A stretch of 64,000 nt of DNA from NCBI RefSeq assembly GCF_029029525.1, contig NZ_JAKJSC010000001.1, forward strand, positions 310,001-374,000, in the 5' to 3' direction. Position numbers and translations under genes: made by a program. This document shows positions 26,905 through 35,814 of the stretch, in pieces. The stretch's first letter is position 1; each line of letters starts with the position of its first letter. This DNA comes from Labilibaculum sp. DW002. Its GTDB lineage: Bacteria > Bacteroidota > Bacteroidia > Bacteroidales > Marinifilaceae. Below the pieces are notes generated by a model. That model was not told the origin of the DNA and ran no database searches. It was given only the letters and a program-made list of their open reading frames with translations.

Positions 26905-27390
26905 TTATTTGTAATGATCAGGATTTAAGGCATCAGGGCGCCAATTGTAAAGGAATGATTTCACTTTTTTGAAATCATATGCTTTTGATTCCTCCAGATT
27001 TCCCGTGTTTTGCGTATGAATTCTTTCTCCATCTCCATTTAAAATAACCATTACTGGAAAACCAAAGCGTTGAGGATAATCAAGTTCGGCGAGCGCATCT
27101 AAATTTTTATTTTCCTTACTGTAATTAACCTCCAGAAATATATAGTTATCTTTTAATAAGGTATTTATTTCTGGATTTGAATTAAGGTATTTATGCAATT
27201 TAATGCACCATGGACACCAATTCCCTCCTACTTGTAGCATTACATGTTTTCCTTCCTGCTTCGCCTGAAGTAATGCTTTTGCAATATCATTTTTTGCATT
27301 AGCCGAAGGATTATAAATTTTTTGCGCCAATGTATTGACGCTAAAAGCAAGTATAAAACTCACTAAAATGGCAATTTGCTTTGTTTTCAT
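26905..27390 (-). CDS. Secreted thioredoxin-like protein (CPWC active site)
   Basis: 161 residues from the ATG at 27390; 17 more in-frame codons upstream lead only to a TTG. The start gives a good signal peptide, MKTKQIAILVSFILAFSVNT, ending in LAQ. The thioredoxin fold follows, with active site GGNWCPWCIKLHKYL, the beta-strand NYIFLEVNY and cis-Pro region RFGFPVMVILNGDGERI. It probably works as a periplasmic disulfide reductase. It is divergent from bioA, with an inverted repeat between them, but the function gives no link to biotin. Confidence 0.88.
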   Translation of the reverse strand: MKTKQIAILVSFILAFSVNTLAQKIYNPSANAKNDIAKALLQAKQEGKHVMLQVGGNWCPWCIKLHKYLNSNPEINTLLKDNYIFLEVNYSKENKNLDALAELDYPQRFGFPVMVILNGDGERIHTQNTGNLEESKAYDFKKVKSFLYNWRPDALNPDHYK

Positions 27391-27411
27391 GTTCTTGTTT
27401 CTAAGTTTGCA

Positions 27412-27430
27412 GCAATTTATATTAAATTGC
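27412..27430. promoter_or_regulatory. Inverted repeat between the thioredoxin gene and bioA
   Basis: GCAATTTA-TAT-TAAATTGC is a perfect 8+3+8 palindrome between two divergent genes, 22 nt before the thioredoxin ATG and 143 nt before bioA. A looser pair, AATCCGTT (27471-27478) and AACGGATT (27527-27534), lies nearer bioA. Either could be an operator; neither matches the known BirA consensus well. Confidence 0.4.
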
Positions 27431-27572
27431 AATAAAAACAAGAGGTACAGCTATTTTTAACGAATTGGTAACAATCCGTTTTGTGTTATATATGTTGTAA
27501 AAATACCCCGTAATTGGCTTCTTTCAACGGATTAATCCTAGTTTTACCAAGAATTAATTTGAAATTTGACTT

Positions 27573-28862
27573 ATGTCGGAACAATTTAAGCCAAGCGATC
27601 TTCTTTTTGATAAAGAACACATTTGGCATCCATATACATCTATGCACGATCCTCTTCCTGTATTTCCTGTAAAATCAGCGAATGGTGTTAGATTAAAACT
27701 TGATAATGATACCGAAATTATTGATGGTATGTCTTCGTGGTGGTGTGCTGTACATGGATATAATCATCCTGTATTGAATAAAGCCATTCAGGATCAGTTG
27801 CAGAATATGTCGCACGTAATGTTTGGTGGCATAACACATCAACCAGCAATTGATTTAGCCAAATTGTTAATCGACTTAAGTCCAAAAAATATGGAAAAAG
27901 TCTTTTTTAGTGATTCTGGATCTGTTTCTGTTGAAGTAGCAATGAAAATGGCACTTCAATATTGGTTTACAACAGGAGAAAAGAAAAAGAATAAATTCTT
28001 AAGCATCCGTTCTGGATATCATGGAGACACATTTAATGCCATGTCGGTTTGTGATCCTGTAACTGGAATGCATGAGATATTTAAAGGTGTTTTACCTGTA
28101 AATTATTTTGCAGATTCACCAAAAGGCGGCTTTCATGAGGCTTGGAACTCTTCAGATTTTGAATCGATGCAAAATATGCTTGAAAAGCACCATGAAGAAC
28201 TGGCTGCAGTTATCTTAGAGCCTATTGTTCAGGGTGCTGGAGGAATGAAATTCTATCACCCTCAATACCTACTCGAACTGCGAAGGGCTTGTGATGAGTA
28301 TAAGGTTCTGCTTATTCTCGACGAAATCGCGACTGGTTTTGGTAGAACAGGCAAATTTTTCGCTTGTGAACATGCAAACATTAATCCTGATATAATGTGT
28401 GTTGGAAAAGCAATTACAGGAGGCTACCTTAGCTTTGCGGCAACACTTGCTTCAAAGAAAATTGCTGATGGTATTTCAGAAGGTAGTCCTGGTTGTTTTA
28501 TGCATGGACCTACTTTTATGGGAAATCCTTTAGCATGTTCTGTTGGTGTGGCAAGTTTAAACTTATTGTTAGATTCAGGATGGAAAGAAAAAGTAAATGC
28601 AATTGAAAAACAGTTAATTACTCATCTTTCTAAGGCAAAAGAATTAAAACAGGTCAAGGATGTTAGAATTCTTGGTGCTATTGGAGTTATCGAAATGAAT
28701 GAGCCAGTAAAAATGGCCTCGATTCAGAGACAATTTGTAGATCATGGAGTTTGGGTTAGACCTTTCGGTAAATTGGTTTACATTATGCCTCCGTTTGTAA
28801 TTTCAGAAAAGGATTTGACCGAACTTTGCGAAGCTTTGGTTAAAGTCGTATCATTGCAATAA
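27573..28862 (+). CDS. bioA: Adenosylmethionine-8-amino-7-oxononanoate aminotransferase
   Basis: 429 residues, class-III PLP aminotransferase. [16 protein letters not shown] at the start and [14 protein letters not shown] are BioA-specific (the Tyr/Trp pocket for S-adenosylmethionine). PLP motif [14 protein letters not shown], and Lys279 in [11 protein letters not shown] forms the Schiff base. It makes 7,8-diaminopelargonate from KAPA. First gene of a tightly packed bio operon: the bioF ATG follows its TAA directly. Confidence 0.96.
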   Translation: MSEQFKPSDLLFDKEHIWHPYTSMHDPLPVFPVKSANGVRLKLDNDTEIIDGMSSWWCAVHGYNHPVLNKAIQDQLQNMSHVMFGGITHQPAIDLAKLLIDLSPKNMEKVFFSDSGSVSVEVAMKMALQYWFTTGEKKKNKFLSIRSGYHGDTFNAMSVCDPVTGMHEIFKGVLPVNYFADSPKGGFHEAWNSSDFESMQNMLEKHHEELAAVILEPIVQGAGGMKFYHPQYLLELRRACDEYKVLLILDEIATGFGRTGKFFACEHANINPDIMCVGKAITGGYLSFAATLASKKIADGISEGSPGCFMHGPTFMGNPLACSVGVASLNLLLDSGWKEKVNAIEKQLITHLSKAKELKQVKDVRILGAIGVIEMNEPVKMASIQRQFVDHGVWVRPFGKLVYIMPPFVISEKDLTELCEALVKVVSLQ

Positions 28863-29990
28863 ATGAAAATGGATCAAAAATTAAGCAAATATAGTAACGA
28901 ATTAGGCGTACTGAAGAATTCAGGTAATCTTCGCTCTTTGAAGAGGATTTCTTCGAGTGATTATCATGTGAATTTATCTTCAAATGATTATTTAGGTATC
29001 AGCAAAAAGAATATTCCGAGACCAAAAGGAAATGCATTTGGCTCTGGTTCTTCTCGACTACTTACTGGTAATTTTGTTGAATATGAGTGGCTTGAATCTG
29101 AATTAGAAAAATTATATGGTCGCCCTTCCCTATTTTTCAATTCGGGTTATCATGCCAATATTGGAATTTTACCTGCTTTAACAGAAAAGGATGATTTAAT
29201 TTTATCAGATAAGCTTAATCATGCAAGTATTATAGATGGAATGCGATTGTGCAGTGCTGAATGTATGCGTTTTAGACATGCTGATTATCAACATCTAACT
29301 CAGATTCTTGAAAAAAAACGCAAAGACTACAATCGTGTTTTTATTGTTAGTGAATCTGTATTTAGTATGGATGGTGACCTTGCAGATCTTGAAAAACTGA
29401 TTGAAATTAAAAAACAGTTTGATTGTTTTTTATACATTGATGAAGCTCATGCACTTGGTGTTAGAGGAGATAAAGGTCTTGGCTTATCTGAAGAGAAAAA
29501 TTGTCTCGATGAAATCGATTTGCTAGTTGGAACTTTTGGTAAAGCTATGAACTCTATTGGTGCATATGTCGTTTGCCATGAAGTACTTAAAGATTATTTG
29601 ATCAATAAAATGCGCTCTCTTATTTTCACAACATCTTTACCTCCTATTGTCGTGAATTGGAATCATATCATGTTAAGGACCATCGTGAAAATGCGAATGG
29701 AACGAGAACATTTACAAGGCATATCAACTCAATTAAGAAATGCATTAAAAGAGTTGAATATACAAACAATGGGAAGTTCAAATATTATTCCTGTTCTTGT
29801 TGGAGACAGTCAAAAATGCGTTAATTTAGCTGAATATTTGCAAAAAAAAGGTTTTTTAACATTTCCAATTAGACCACCTGCAGTTCCTGTAAATTCTGCT
29901 AGGTTAAGGATATCTGTGTGTGCGGATATGGATTGGGATGAGTTAAAAGATTTACCAAATTTGATAAAAACCTATTGTGATGAAAATTGA
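28863..29990 (+). CDS. bioF: 8-amino-7-oxononanoate synthase
   Basis: 375 residues, alpha-oxoamine synthase family. Motifs: NLSSNDYLGIS, FGSGSSRLLTGN, FFNSGYHANIGILPAL, YIDEAHALGVRG and Lys227 in GTFGKAMNS for PLP. It condenses pimeloyl-ACP/CoA with alanine to form KAPA. Begins immediately at the end of bioA, and its end overlaps the bioG start by 11 nt. Confidence 0.95.
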   Translation: MKMDQKLSKYSNELGVLKNSGNLRSLKRISSSDYHVNLSSNDYLGISKKNIPRPKGNAFGSGSSRLLTGNFVEYEWLESELEKLYGRPSLFFNSGYHANIGILPALTEKDDLILSDKLNHASIIDGMRLCSAECMRFRHADYQHLTQILEKKRKDYNRVFIVSESVFSMDGDLADLEKLIEIKKQFDCFLYIDEAHALGVRGDKGLGLSEEKNCLDEIDLLVGTFGKAMNSIGAYVVCHEVLKDYLINKMRSLIFTTSLPPIVVNWNHIMLRTIVKMRMEREHLQGISTQLRNALKELNIQTMGSSNIIPVLVGDSQKCVNLAEYLQKKGFLTFPIRPPAVPVNSARLRISVCADMDWDELKDLPNLIKTYCDEN

Positions 29991-30672
29991 ATGGTTACAT
30001 AAATCAACTAAAGATAAGTGTATCGTATTTATGAATGGTTGGGGATGTGATGCTAATCCATTTCAGTCCATGCAATCAAACGATTATGATGTTTTGATGT
30101 GTTATGACTATAGAGATATTCTATTGCCGAAAGAAATTGAAAGACTTTTTGAGAATTATCAGGAAGTACATTTAATTTCATGGTCACTAGGTGTTTTCGT
30201 TGGAAACTTAGTCTATAATCAGTGGAAAGAGCTTTTTACTAGCACAATAGCTATTAATGGTAGTTTACATCCAATAGATAATTTAAAAGGTATTCCTCCA
30301 GCGATATTTCAGGGAACTATTGATGGATTGAACGAAAAAAGCATAGAGAAATTTTGGCTTCGCATGTGTGGAGGGAAAGATAATTTTGACCTCTTTAAAA
30401 ACCGAATGCCAAAACGAAATATTGATGAGCAAAAAGAAGAACTAATTATATTACAGGAGGTTATCCAAAATCATTTCATTGAATGGAATGTATACCAAAC
30501 AGTTATTTTGGGAAATAAAGATTTAATATTTCCATTTGAAAATTTAATGAATAGTTGGGGTGAGCATAAGAACCTTATACAAAAAGATGGTATGCCACAC
30601 TTTTGTTTTTACGAATGGGATTCGTGGGATGATTTAATGAGAGAGAGTAAAGGTGAAACATCAGCAAATTAA
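29980..30672 (+). CDS. bioG: Pimeloyl-ACP methyl ester esterase of the BioG (DUF452) type
   Basis: 230 residues from the ATG at 29980; a GTG one codon earlier is also possible. Alpha/beta-hydrolase-like: IVFMNGWGCDANPF near the start and the nucleophile elbow LISWSLGVF (Ser in SWSLG), a late His in DGMPHFCFYEWDSW. BioG removes the methyl ester from pimeloyl-ACP, ending the fatty-acid-type elongation started by BioC, the job done by BioH in E. coli. It lies between bioF and bioC with overlaps on both sides (11 and 20 nt), which supports the call. Confidence 0.88.
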   Translation: MKIEWLHKSTKDKCIVFMNGWGCDANPFQSMQSNDYDVLMCYDYRDILLPKEIERLFENYQEVHLISWSLGVFVGNLVYNQWKELFTSTIAINGSLHPIDNLKGIPPAIFQGTIDGLNEKSIEKFWLRMCGGKDNFDLFKNRMPKRNIDEQKEELIILQEVIQNHFIEWNVYQTVILGNKDLIFPFENLMNSWGEHKNLIQKDGMPHFCFYEWDSWDDLMRESKGETSAN

Positions 30673-31420
30673 TAAAGATCAGGTTCAAAAAGGTTTTGTG
30701 AAGAGTATCGAAACCTACCGAAAACACGCTATTGTTCAGGAGGCTATTGCATCCAGATTAATAAATGAGCTGTCGCATCAACCTGCAGTTAAATTTTCGA
30801 AAGTACTTGAAATTGGCTGTGGCCCAGCAGTTTTAACTGAGAAATATTTTCAACATTTTAATGCTGAAACTTATTATGCGAATGATATTGTTGAAGAATA
30901 TGCTTCAATTTTAAATGATATTAGTCCGAATATCAATTTTCTACCTGGTGATATTGAGTCATTGCAATTACCAAAGGCTGTAGATTTAGTTATCTCCAGC
31001 TCTACATTTCAATGGTTCAATAATTTAGATGAATTTCTAGGCAAAATCCATAATATCCTGAATCCGAATGGATATTTGGTGTTCAGCACCTTTGGTCCAG
31101 ATAATTATAGAGAAATTAGAGAGGTTAATGGTAAAGGCTTAAATTATTTGTCCTTTGGAAAGCATGAAAAATTGTTATCCGATAAGTTTGATATTCTTTG
31201 GAGCGATCGCGAGAATATTACTAGATATTTTGCTACCCCGCTTGGAGTTCTTAGTCATATGAAACAAACAGGTGTAAATGGAATACCTGGTAAAGCATGG
31301 ACAAAAAGCGATTTAAGAAAATTTGAAGAAGATTATCAGGATTTATTTGGTATGGATTTGGGTGTTCCACTCACCTATCAACCATTATATTTTATTGCTA
31401 AACCAAAAAAGTTGAAATAA
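30653..31420 (+). CDS. bioC: Malonyl-ACP O-methyltransferase
   Basis: 255 residues, class-I SAM methyltransferase. N-terminal KDQVQKGFVKSIETYRKHAIVQEAIA is the BioC signature, followed by the SAM loop VLEIGCGPAVLTEKYFQHF and DLVISSSTFQWFNN, and a C-terminal substrate-binding part. It methylates malonyl-ACP to start pimelate synthesis. The start is a GTG inside the end of bioG (20-nt overlap); there is no later in-frame ATG before the signature, so the GTG is likely right. Confidence 0.92.
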   Translation: MKHQQINKDQVQKGFVKSIETYRKHAIVQEAIASRLINELSHQPAVKFSKVLEIGCGPAVLTEKYFQHFNAETYYANDIVEEYASILNDISPNINFLPGDIESLQLPKAVDLVISSSTFQWFNNLDEFLGKIHNILNPNGYLVFSTFGPDNYREIREVNGKGLNYLSFGKHEKLLSDKFDILWSDRENITRYFATPLGVLSHMKQTGVNGIPGKAWTKSDLRKFEEDYQDLFGMDLGVPLTYQPLYFIAKPKKLK

Positions 31421-31422
31421 AA

Positions 31423-32103
31423 ATGCCAACATATTTTATTGCGGGAATCGATACCGATACAGGAAAAACATTTGCTACCGGATTGATGGCTAAATATTTA
31501 TTAGAACTAGAAAAATCAGTAATTACCCAAAAATTTGCACAAACAGGTTGCAAAGGAATATCAGAAGACATTCTAATGCACCGTGAAATAATGGGAATTG
31601 AAATTCAAGAAGTTGATAAAAAGGGAATTACTTGTCCATATGTATTTGATTATCCAGCTTCTCCACATTTGGCTGCACAAATGCAAAATCAAGTAATTGA
31701 AGTGGAAAAAATAAATAAATCCACTAAAATACTTGAAAGTCAATATGATTATTTATTGCTAGAAGGAGTTGGTGGAATGCATGTGCCGATTACCATGGAT
31801 TATTCTCTTCTTGATTTTTTAGAGGAAAAAAAATATCCTACCATTTTAATTACATCTTCAAAATTGGGAAGTATTAATCATACCCTTCTCAGTCTTGAAG
31901 TGGCGAAGCAGAGAAATATTCCAATCAAAGGATTAATTTATAATCGCTATCCTGCTAACAGTAAATTTATCTTAGAAGATTCAATTAAGGTGTTTAGATC
32001 GTATTTGGATAAATATGGATTTGATTGTCCAATAATTGAAATTCCTGAATTTTCGAAAAATGAAAATCCAAATGTTAATTTTGGAGAACTGTTTTTTGCT
32101 TAA
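31423..32103 (+). CDS. bioD: Dethiobiotin synthetase
   Basis: 226 residues. P-loop FIAGIDTDTGKTFATGLMAKYL at the N-terminus, KFAQTGCKG, EGVGGMHVPI and ITSSKLGSINHTLLSLE match BioD. It closes the ureido ring of dethiobiotin with CO2 and ATP. It is the last gene of bioAFGCD, starting 2 nt after bioC. No bioB is within the window, so biotin synthase must lie elsewhere. Confidence 0.95.
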   Translation: MPTYFIAGIDTDTGKTFATGLMAKYLLELEKSVITQKFAQTGCKGISEDILMHREIMGIEIQEVDKKGITCPYVFDYPASPHLAAQMQNQVIEVEKINKSTKILESQYDYLLLEGVGGMHVPITMDYSLLDFLEEKKYPTILITSSKLGSINHTLLSLEVAKQRNIPIKGLIYNRYPANSKFILEDSIKVFRSYLDKYGFDCPIIEIPEFSKNENPNVNFGELFFA

Positions 32104-32500
32104 TTCCAGAATGTGATCAAACTCACAAAATTGAATTTCAAACTTTAAGCGATATACGTAAAGTATTGCCTACCATAGCACAGACACAAATAAAATATTA
32201 AATTCTCAAGCATTTAATTATCCTTAAAATACAGCTTAATTACCGCATAATCATGCATTAAGCTTATGATATTTAAGGTTAAGATCTGTTTTAATCTAGA
32301 GAAAATAGACTGTTTTTCGATGAAAAAACACATTTCTCTATCATTTTTTATAAAAAGGTGGCTTAAGCAGCATATCCTCTTGTTTATTCGGATGTTTTTG
32401 TCTTTTTTTGTATTCGCTTATTTGTAATCATTCCACATAGGAAATCATCATGATTATTTCAGTTTGATAGTGGAAGCGTAAACAGAATTTAAAATAAAGA
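32104..32500. other. Intergenic region between bioD and the flavoprotein gene
   Basis: About 400 nt of AT-rich DNA. I see no strong terminator after bioD, no RNA gene and no riboswitch pattern. It contains only a possible 35-codon hydrophobic ORF (32320-32427) and T-rich tracts that may hold the promoter of the downstream genes. Confidence 0.5.
32320..32427 (+). CDS. Possible small membrane peptide, 35 residues
   Basis: ATG to TAA frame encoding a basic N-terminal half (MKKHISLSFFIKRWLKQH) and a hydrophobic end (ILLFIRMFLSFFVFAYL) that could span a membrane. AT-rich DNA readily yields Phe/Lys/Leu-rich chance frames, so this is weak; there is no homologue I can name. It ends 73 nt before the flavoprotein gene. 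Confidence 0.2.
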   Translation: MKKHISLSFFIKRWLKQHILLFIRMFLSFFVFAYL

Positions 32501-33145
32501 ATGAGATCACATAAAGTCATTGAAGTACGAAACCTAACTTCTTCTACTTACATTATAAAAATGGAGAAAAAAGATTTCACATTTAAAACAGGACAATATA
32601 TAACACTGGGGTTTAGTGGTAGCATTGATCGTAGAGAATACTCAATATACAGTTCTGAAAATAGTAATTTTTTAGAGGTGCTAATTAAAGAAGTGGACAA
32701 AGGTTTGGTTTCAAAAAAACTTAGACGATGTAAAGTTGGAGATTACCTTGATGTTGATGGGCCATTTGGTCATTTTTCTCTTGAGGAATCCGAAATTAAA
32801 AATAAGAAATTCATGTTTATAAGCACAGGTACAGGTATTTCTCCTATCCATAGCTTTATACACACACATCCGGAAATGGATTACACCCTTCTACATGGGA
32901 TTCGCCACAAAGAGGAAGCTTACGAAAAGGAATCTTACGACTCAAATCGATATGTTTTATGTACTTCAGGTGAAAATACTGGGGATTTTAACGGTCGCGT
33001 AACAGAATATCTTCTGAAAAACCCTGTCTCACCTGATACAATCTGTTATCTTTGCGGCAATTGTCATATGATTTACGAGGCCTATGATATTCTTGAAAAA
33101 CAAGGTATCAAACTAGGTCCTATCCATACCGAAGTTTATTTTTAA
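32501..33145 (+). CDS. FNR-like FAD/NAD(P)-binding oxidoreductase
   Basis: 214 residues, minimal ferredoxin-NADP reductase fold. FAD site RREYSIYSS at about 48-56, FAD/phosphate segment VGDYLDVDGPFGHF, NAD(P) site FISTGTGISPIHSFIH and C-terminal YLCGNCHMIYEAYDILEKQG. It has no iron-sulphur domain, so it should pass electrons between NAD(P)H and a ferredoxin or flavodoxin. It precedes miaB by 12 nt; since radical SAM methylthiotransferases need a reducing system, it may supply electrons to them, though this is inference from position only. Confidence 0.85.
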   Translation: MRSHKVIEVRNLTSSTYIIKMEKKDFTFKTGQYITLGFSGSIDRREYSIYSSENSNFLEVLIKEVDKGLVSKKLRRCKVGDYLDVDGPFGHFSLEESEIKNKKFMFISTGTGISPIHSFIHTHPEMDYTLLHGIRHKEEAYEKESYDSNRYVLCTSGENTGDFNGRVTEYLLKNPVSPDTICYLCGNCHMIYEAYDILEKQGIKLGPIHTEVYF

Positions 33146-33157
33146 GAGATATAAAAA

Positions 33158-34501
33158 ATGAAATATCATCTTATATCATTAGGTTGTCAAATGAACGCTT
33201 CTGACGGAGAGCGCGTTAGAACCGTGATTGAACAAATGGGTTACACCTATACTGAAGACGAAACAGAAGCTAATTTAATTGGGATTTTGGCCTGTTCAGT
33301 GCGTCAGAATGCTATTGATAAGGTTTATTCTAAAATATCAAAATGGAATAAATGGAAGAACCGTTCCAACCTAATCACCTTTGTTTCTGGCTGTGTACTA
33401 CCTTCTGATCACGAGAAATTTCTAAAGCTTTTCGATATTATCTTTCAGATGAAAGATTTACCAAACTTGCCTGAGATGATCCATCAGTATGGAATTACGA
33501 CAGCTAATGGTGTACAGAAAGGTTTTGACGCTCAAAACGATAATATTTCGGAATTTTGGAATGTAAAACCTGATCATACTTCCGATTTTGAAGCTTTTGT
33601 GCCAATACAGAATGGTTGCGATAAATTTTGCTCATTCTGTGCTGTACCCTATACCAGAGGTCGTGAAGTTTCTCGTCCTTCAGTTGAGATTGTCAATGAA
33701 GTTAGGTCATTGGTTGAAAGAGGATATAAATCAATTACCTTATTAGGTCAAAACGTGAATTCCTATGGTTTAGATAAAAAAGGAGATGAGATTGATTTTC
33801 CAGAATTATTAAGGCAAATTGGAAATTTAGGAGATGATTTGAAAACCGAATTTTGGCTTTATTTTACTTCGCCTCACCCTCGTGATATGACCGATGAAGT
33901 GATTGAAGTTATTGCGCAATACAAGTGTCTGGCTAAGCAAATTCACTTGCCATTACAATCTGGCGACGATAAGCTTTTAATTGCCATGAACCGTAAGCAT
34001 GGACTTGAAAAATACCGTCAATCCGTTTCGACCATTAAACGCTTAATTCCTGAAGCAACCCTGTTTACCGATATTATTGTTGGCTTTACAGGTGAGACCA
34101 ATGAGCAGTTCGAAAATACTCGAAAAGCGATGGAGGAATTTAAGTACAATATGGCTTATATAGCGATGTACTCTCCTCGCCCTGGTGCTTTAAGCCACAG
34201 GTGGTTTGATGATGTTAGTTTGGATATAAAGAAAAGCAGGCATCATATTTTAACCGAAGATCTGAAAATTCATTCGAAGAATTACAATTCTACAATGCTT
34301 GATAAGGTATTTAAGGTACTTGTTAAGGGAACGGCTAAGCATGATGGATATTTAGCTGGATTAACAGAAGGACGTATAAATGTTCGGTTCTTATCTACAG
34401 ATGAAAGCCTTATTGGTCAGTTTGTTGACGTGAAGATTACTTCAGCTGCTAATTTTTCAGTTGAAGGAGAAATGATAACTATTAAAGAAGGTGTAGTGTG
34501 A
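33158..34501 (+). CDS. miaB: MiaB-type tRNA methylthiotransferase (radical SAM)
   Basis: 447 residues. N-terminal UPF0004 domain with cluster cysteines Cys10, Cys46 and Cys79; radical-SAM motif GCDKFCSFC with Cys154, Cys158 and Cys161; C-terminal TRAM-like domain from about 380 (KVFKVLVKGTAKHDGYLAGLTEGRINVRF). The N-terminus (SLGCQMNASDGERV, ACSVRQNAIDK) fits MiaB, which adds a methylthio group to i6A37 of tRNA. It overlaps mtaB by 4 nt (GTGA). Confidence 0.88.
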   Translation: MKYHLISLGCQMNASDGERVRTVIEQMGYTYTEDETEANLIGILACSVRQNAIDKVYSKISKWNKWKNRSNLITFVSGCVLPSDHEKFLKLFDIIFQMKDLPNLPEMIHQYGITTANGVQKGFDAQNDNISEFWNVKPDHTSDFEAFVPIQNGCDKFCSFCAVPYTRGREVSRPSVEIVNEVRSLVERGYKSITLLGQNVNSYGLDKKGDEIDFPELLRQIGNLGDDLKTEFWLYFTSPHPRDMTDEVIEVIAQYKCLAKQIHLPLQSGDDKLLIAMNRKHGLEKYRQSVSTIKRLIPEATLFTDIIVGFTGETNEQFENTRKAMEEFKYNMAYIAMYSPRPGALSHRWFDDVSLDIKKSRHHILTEDLKIHSKNYNSTMLDKVFKVLVKGTAKHDGYLAGLTEGRINVRFLSTDESLIGQFVDVKITSAANFSVEGEMITIKEGVV

Positions 34502-35775
34502 AAAAAGTTGCGTTTAAGACCTTAGGTTGTAGACTAAATCAATATGAAACTGATGCATTAGCATCTCAATTTCAAACAAAAGGCTATCATCTTGTCCCCT
34601 TTGACGAGTCGGCAGATGTGTATGTTATAAATTCTTGTACCGTAACTCATCAGAGCGATCACAAGTCAAGAAATTTTATTAATCAAGCCAATAAACGTAA
34701 CGCAGATTCAGTTCTTGTGGTAACTGGATGCATGGCAAACAATGCAAAAGAGGAACTAGAGAATCGTGAGGAAATCAACTATGTAGTTGAAAATGATCAG
34801 AAAACTTCGGTTTATTCTCTTGTGGAAGCTCATTTCGAAGGTGAAATTATTCATCCATCCAAATTAAATGCGGACCTCTTCTCCTATGGCTCTACAGAGA
34901 AAGGATTTCATACGAGAAGTATGATAAAAATTCAAGATGGCTGCGATAATTTTTGCACTTTTTGTATTATTCCTTCTGTTAGAGGTAGAGCAACAAGTAG
35001 ACCAGTTGAAGATATTTTATCGAATATTAAAGAGGTGATTGCACAAGGGGCCAAAGAAATTGTGATTACTGGTGTTAACATTGGTCGATATGATTTTGAA
35101 GACTATAAGTTTGATGATTTAATTGAAAAAATATTGAATTTAGATGGTGATTTCCGGCTTCGAATATCATCAATTGAACCAGATGGTTTTGGCGATAAAT
35201 TTTTAGGTTTATTAAGTCATCCTAAAATGACACCACACCTGCATTTGTGTTTGCAAAGTGGATCTGAATCGGTTCTACTACAAATGAGAAGAATGTACAC
35301 GGCAAAAAGATTTAAGGAAATCGTTGATAAAGTAAGAGGTTACAGACCAGATTTTAATATCACAACGGATATTATTATTGGGTTTCCAAATGAAAGTGAT
35401 GATGATTTTAGTGCTACATGTTCTGCAATAAAAGAAATGAATTTTGGACATGTTCATACCTTCAAATATTCAATTAGAAAAGGTACAAGAGCAGAGAGAA
35501 TGCCTGATCAAATCGATGAAAGAATTAAAACAAAAAGAAGTGAAATTCTTCGTAATTTATCCGAAGCAACAAAGTTAGAATACAGAAAAAGCTTTGTCGG
35601 AAAAGAGCAAACTGTTTTAGTTGAAAAGTGTAATGACGAGATTGGTAAGGGATATGGAGAACATTATATTCCAGTTGAATTTACGGGGAAAAATATTCGA
35701 AAGAATACTTTTTACAAGGTGAAAATCACCAGTTTAGAAGATGGAAATGAACCCGTTTTAAAAGGGGAATTATAG
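34498..35775 (+). CDS. mtaB: MtaB-type tRNA (t6A37) methylthiotransferase
   Basis: 425 residues. Starts with GTG (KKVAFKTLGCRLNQYETDAL), overlapping the miaB stop. Cluster cysteines Cys11, Cys47 and Cys78; radical-SAM motif GCDNFCTFC with Cys149, Cys153 and Cys156; then RGRATSRP and LRISSIEP. The 'TLGCRLNQYE' start is diagnostic of MtaB, which converts t6A37 to ms2t6A37. The pair therefore covers both A37 methylthiolations. Closed by a strong terminator. Confidence 0.92.
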   Translation: MKKVAFKTLGCRLNQYETDALASQFQTKGYHLVPFDESADVYVINSCTVTHQSDHKSRNFINQANKRNADSVLVVTGCMANNAKEELENREEINYVVENDQKTSVYSLVEAHFEGEIIHPSKLNADLFSYGSTEKGFHTRSMIKIQDGCDNFCTFCIIPSVRGRATSRPVEDILSNIKEVIAQGAKEIVITGVNIGRYDFEDYKFDDLIEKILNLDGDFRLRISSIEPDGFGDKFLGLLSHPKMTPHLHLCLQSGSESVLLQMRRMYTAKRFKEIVDKVRGYRPDFNITTDIIIGFPNESDDDFSATCSAIKEMNFGHVHTFKYSIRKGTRAERMPDQIDERIKTKRSEILRNLSEATKLEYRKSFVGKEQTVLVEKCNDEIGKGYGEHYIPVEFTGKNIRKNTFYKVKITSLEDGNEPVLKGEL

Positions 35776-35778
35776 CAT

Positions 35779-35811
35779 AAAAAAAAAGACGCATTTTCAT
35801 GCGTCTTTTTT
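35779..35811. terminator. Bidirectional intrinsic terminator between mtaB and the Usp gene
   Basis: A run, GACGCAT, 4-nt loop, ATGCGTC, T run (stem 35788-35805). It serves the convergent genes on both strands. Confidence 0.93.
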
Positions 35812-35814
35812 ATT

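Noticed and set aside
27391-27441. A 17-residue extension before the thioredoxin signal peptide
   Set aside because: It begins with TTG and would bury the signal peptide; the ATG at 27390 gives a normal export signal.
32104-32500. A possible riboswitch or tRNA between bioD and the flavoprotein gene
   Set aside because: No cloverleaf, CCA end or GC-rich conserved core can be seen; the gap is AT-rich with only a doubtful small frame.
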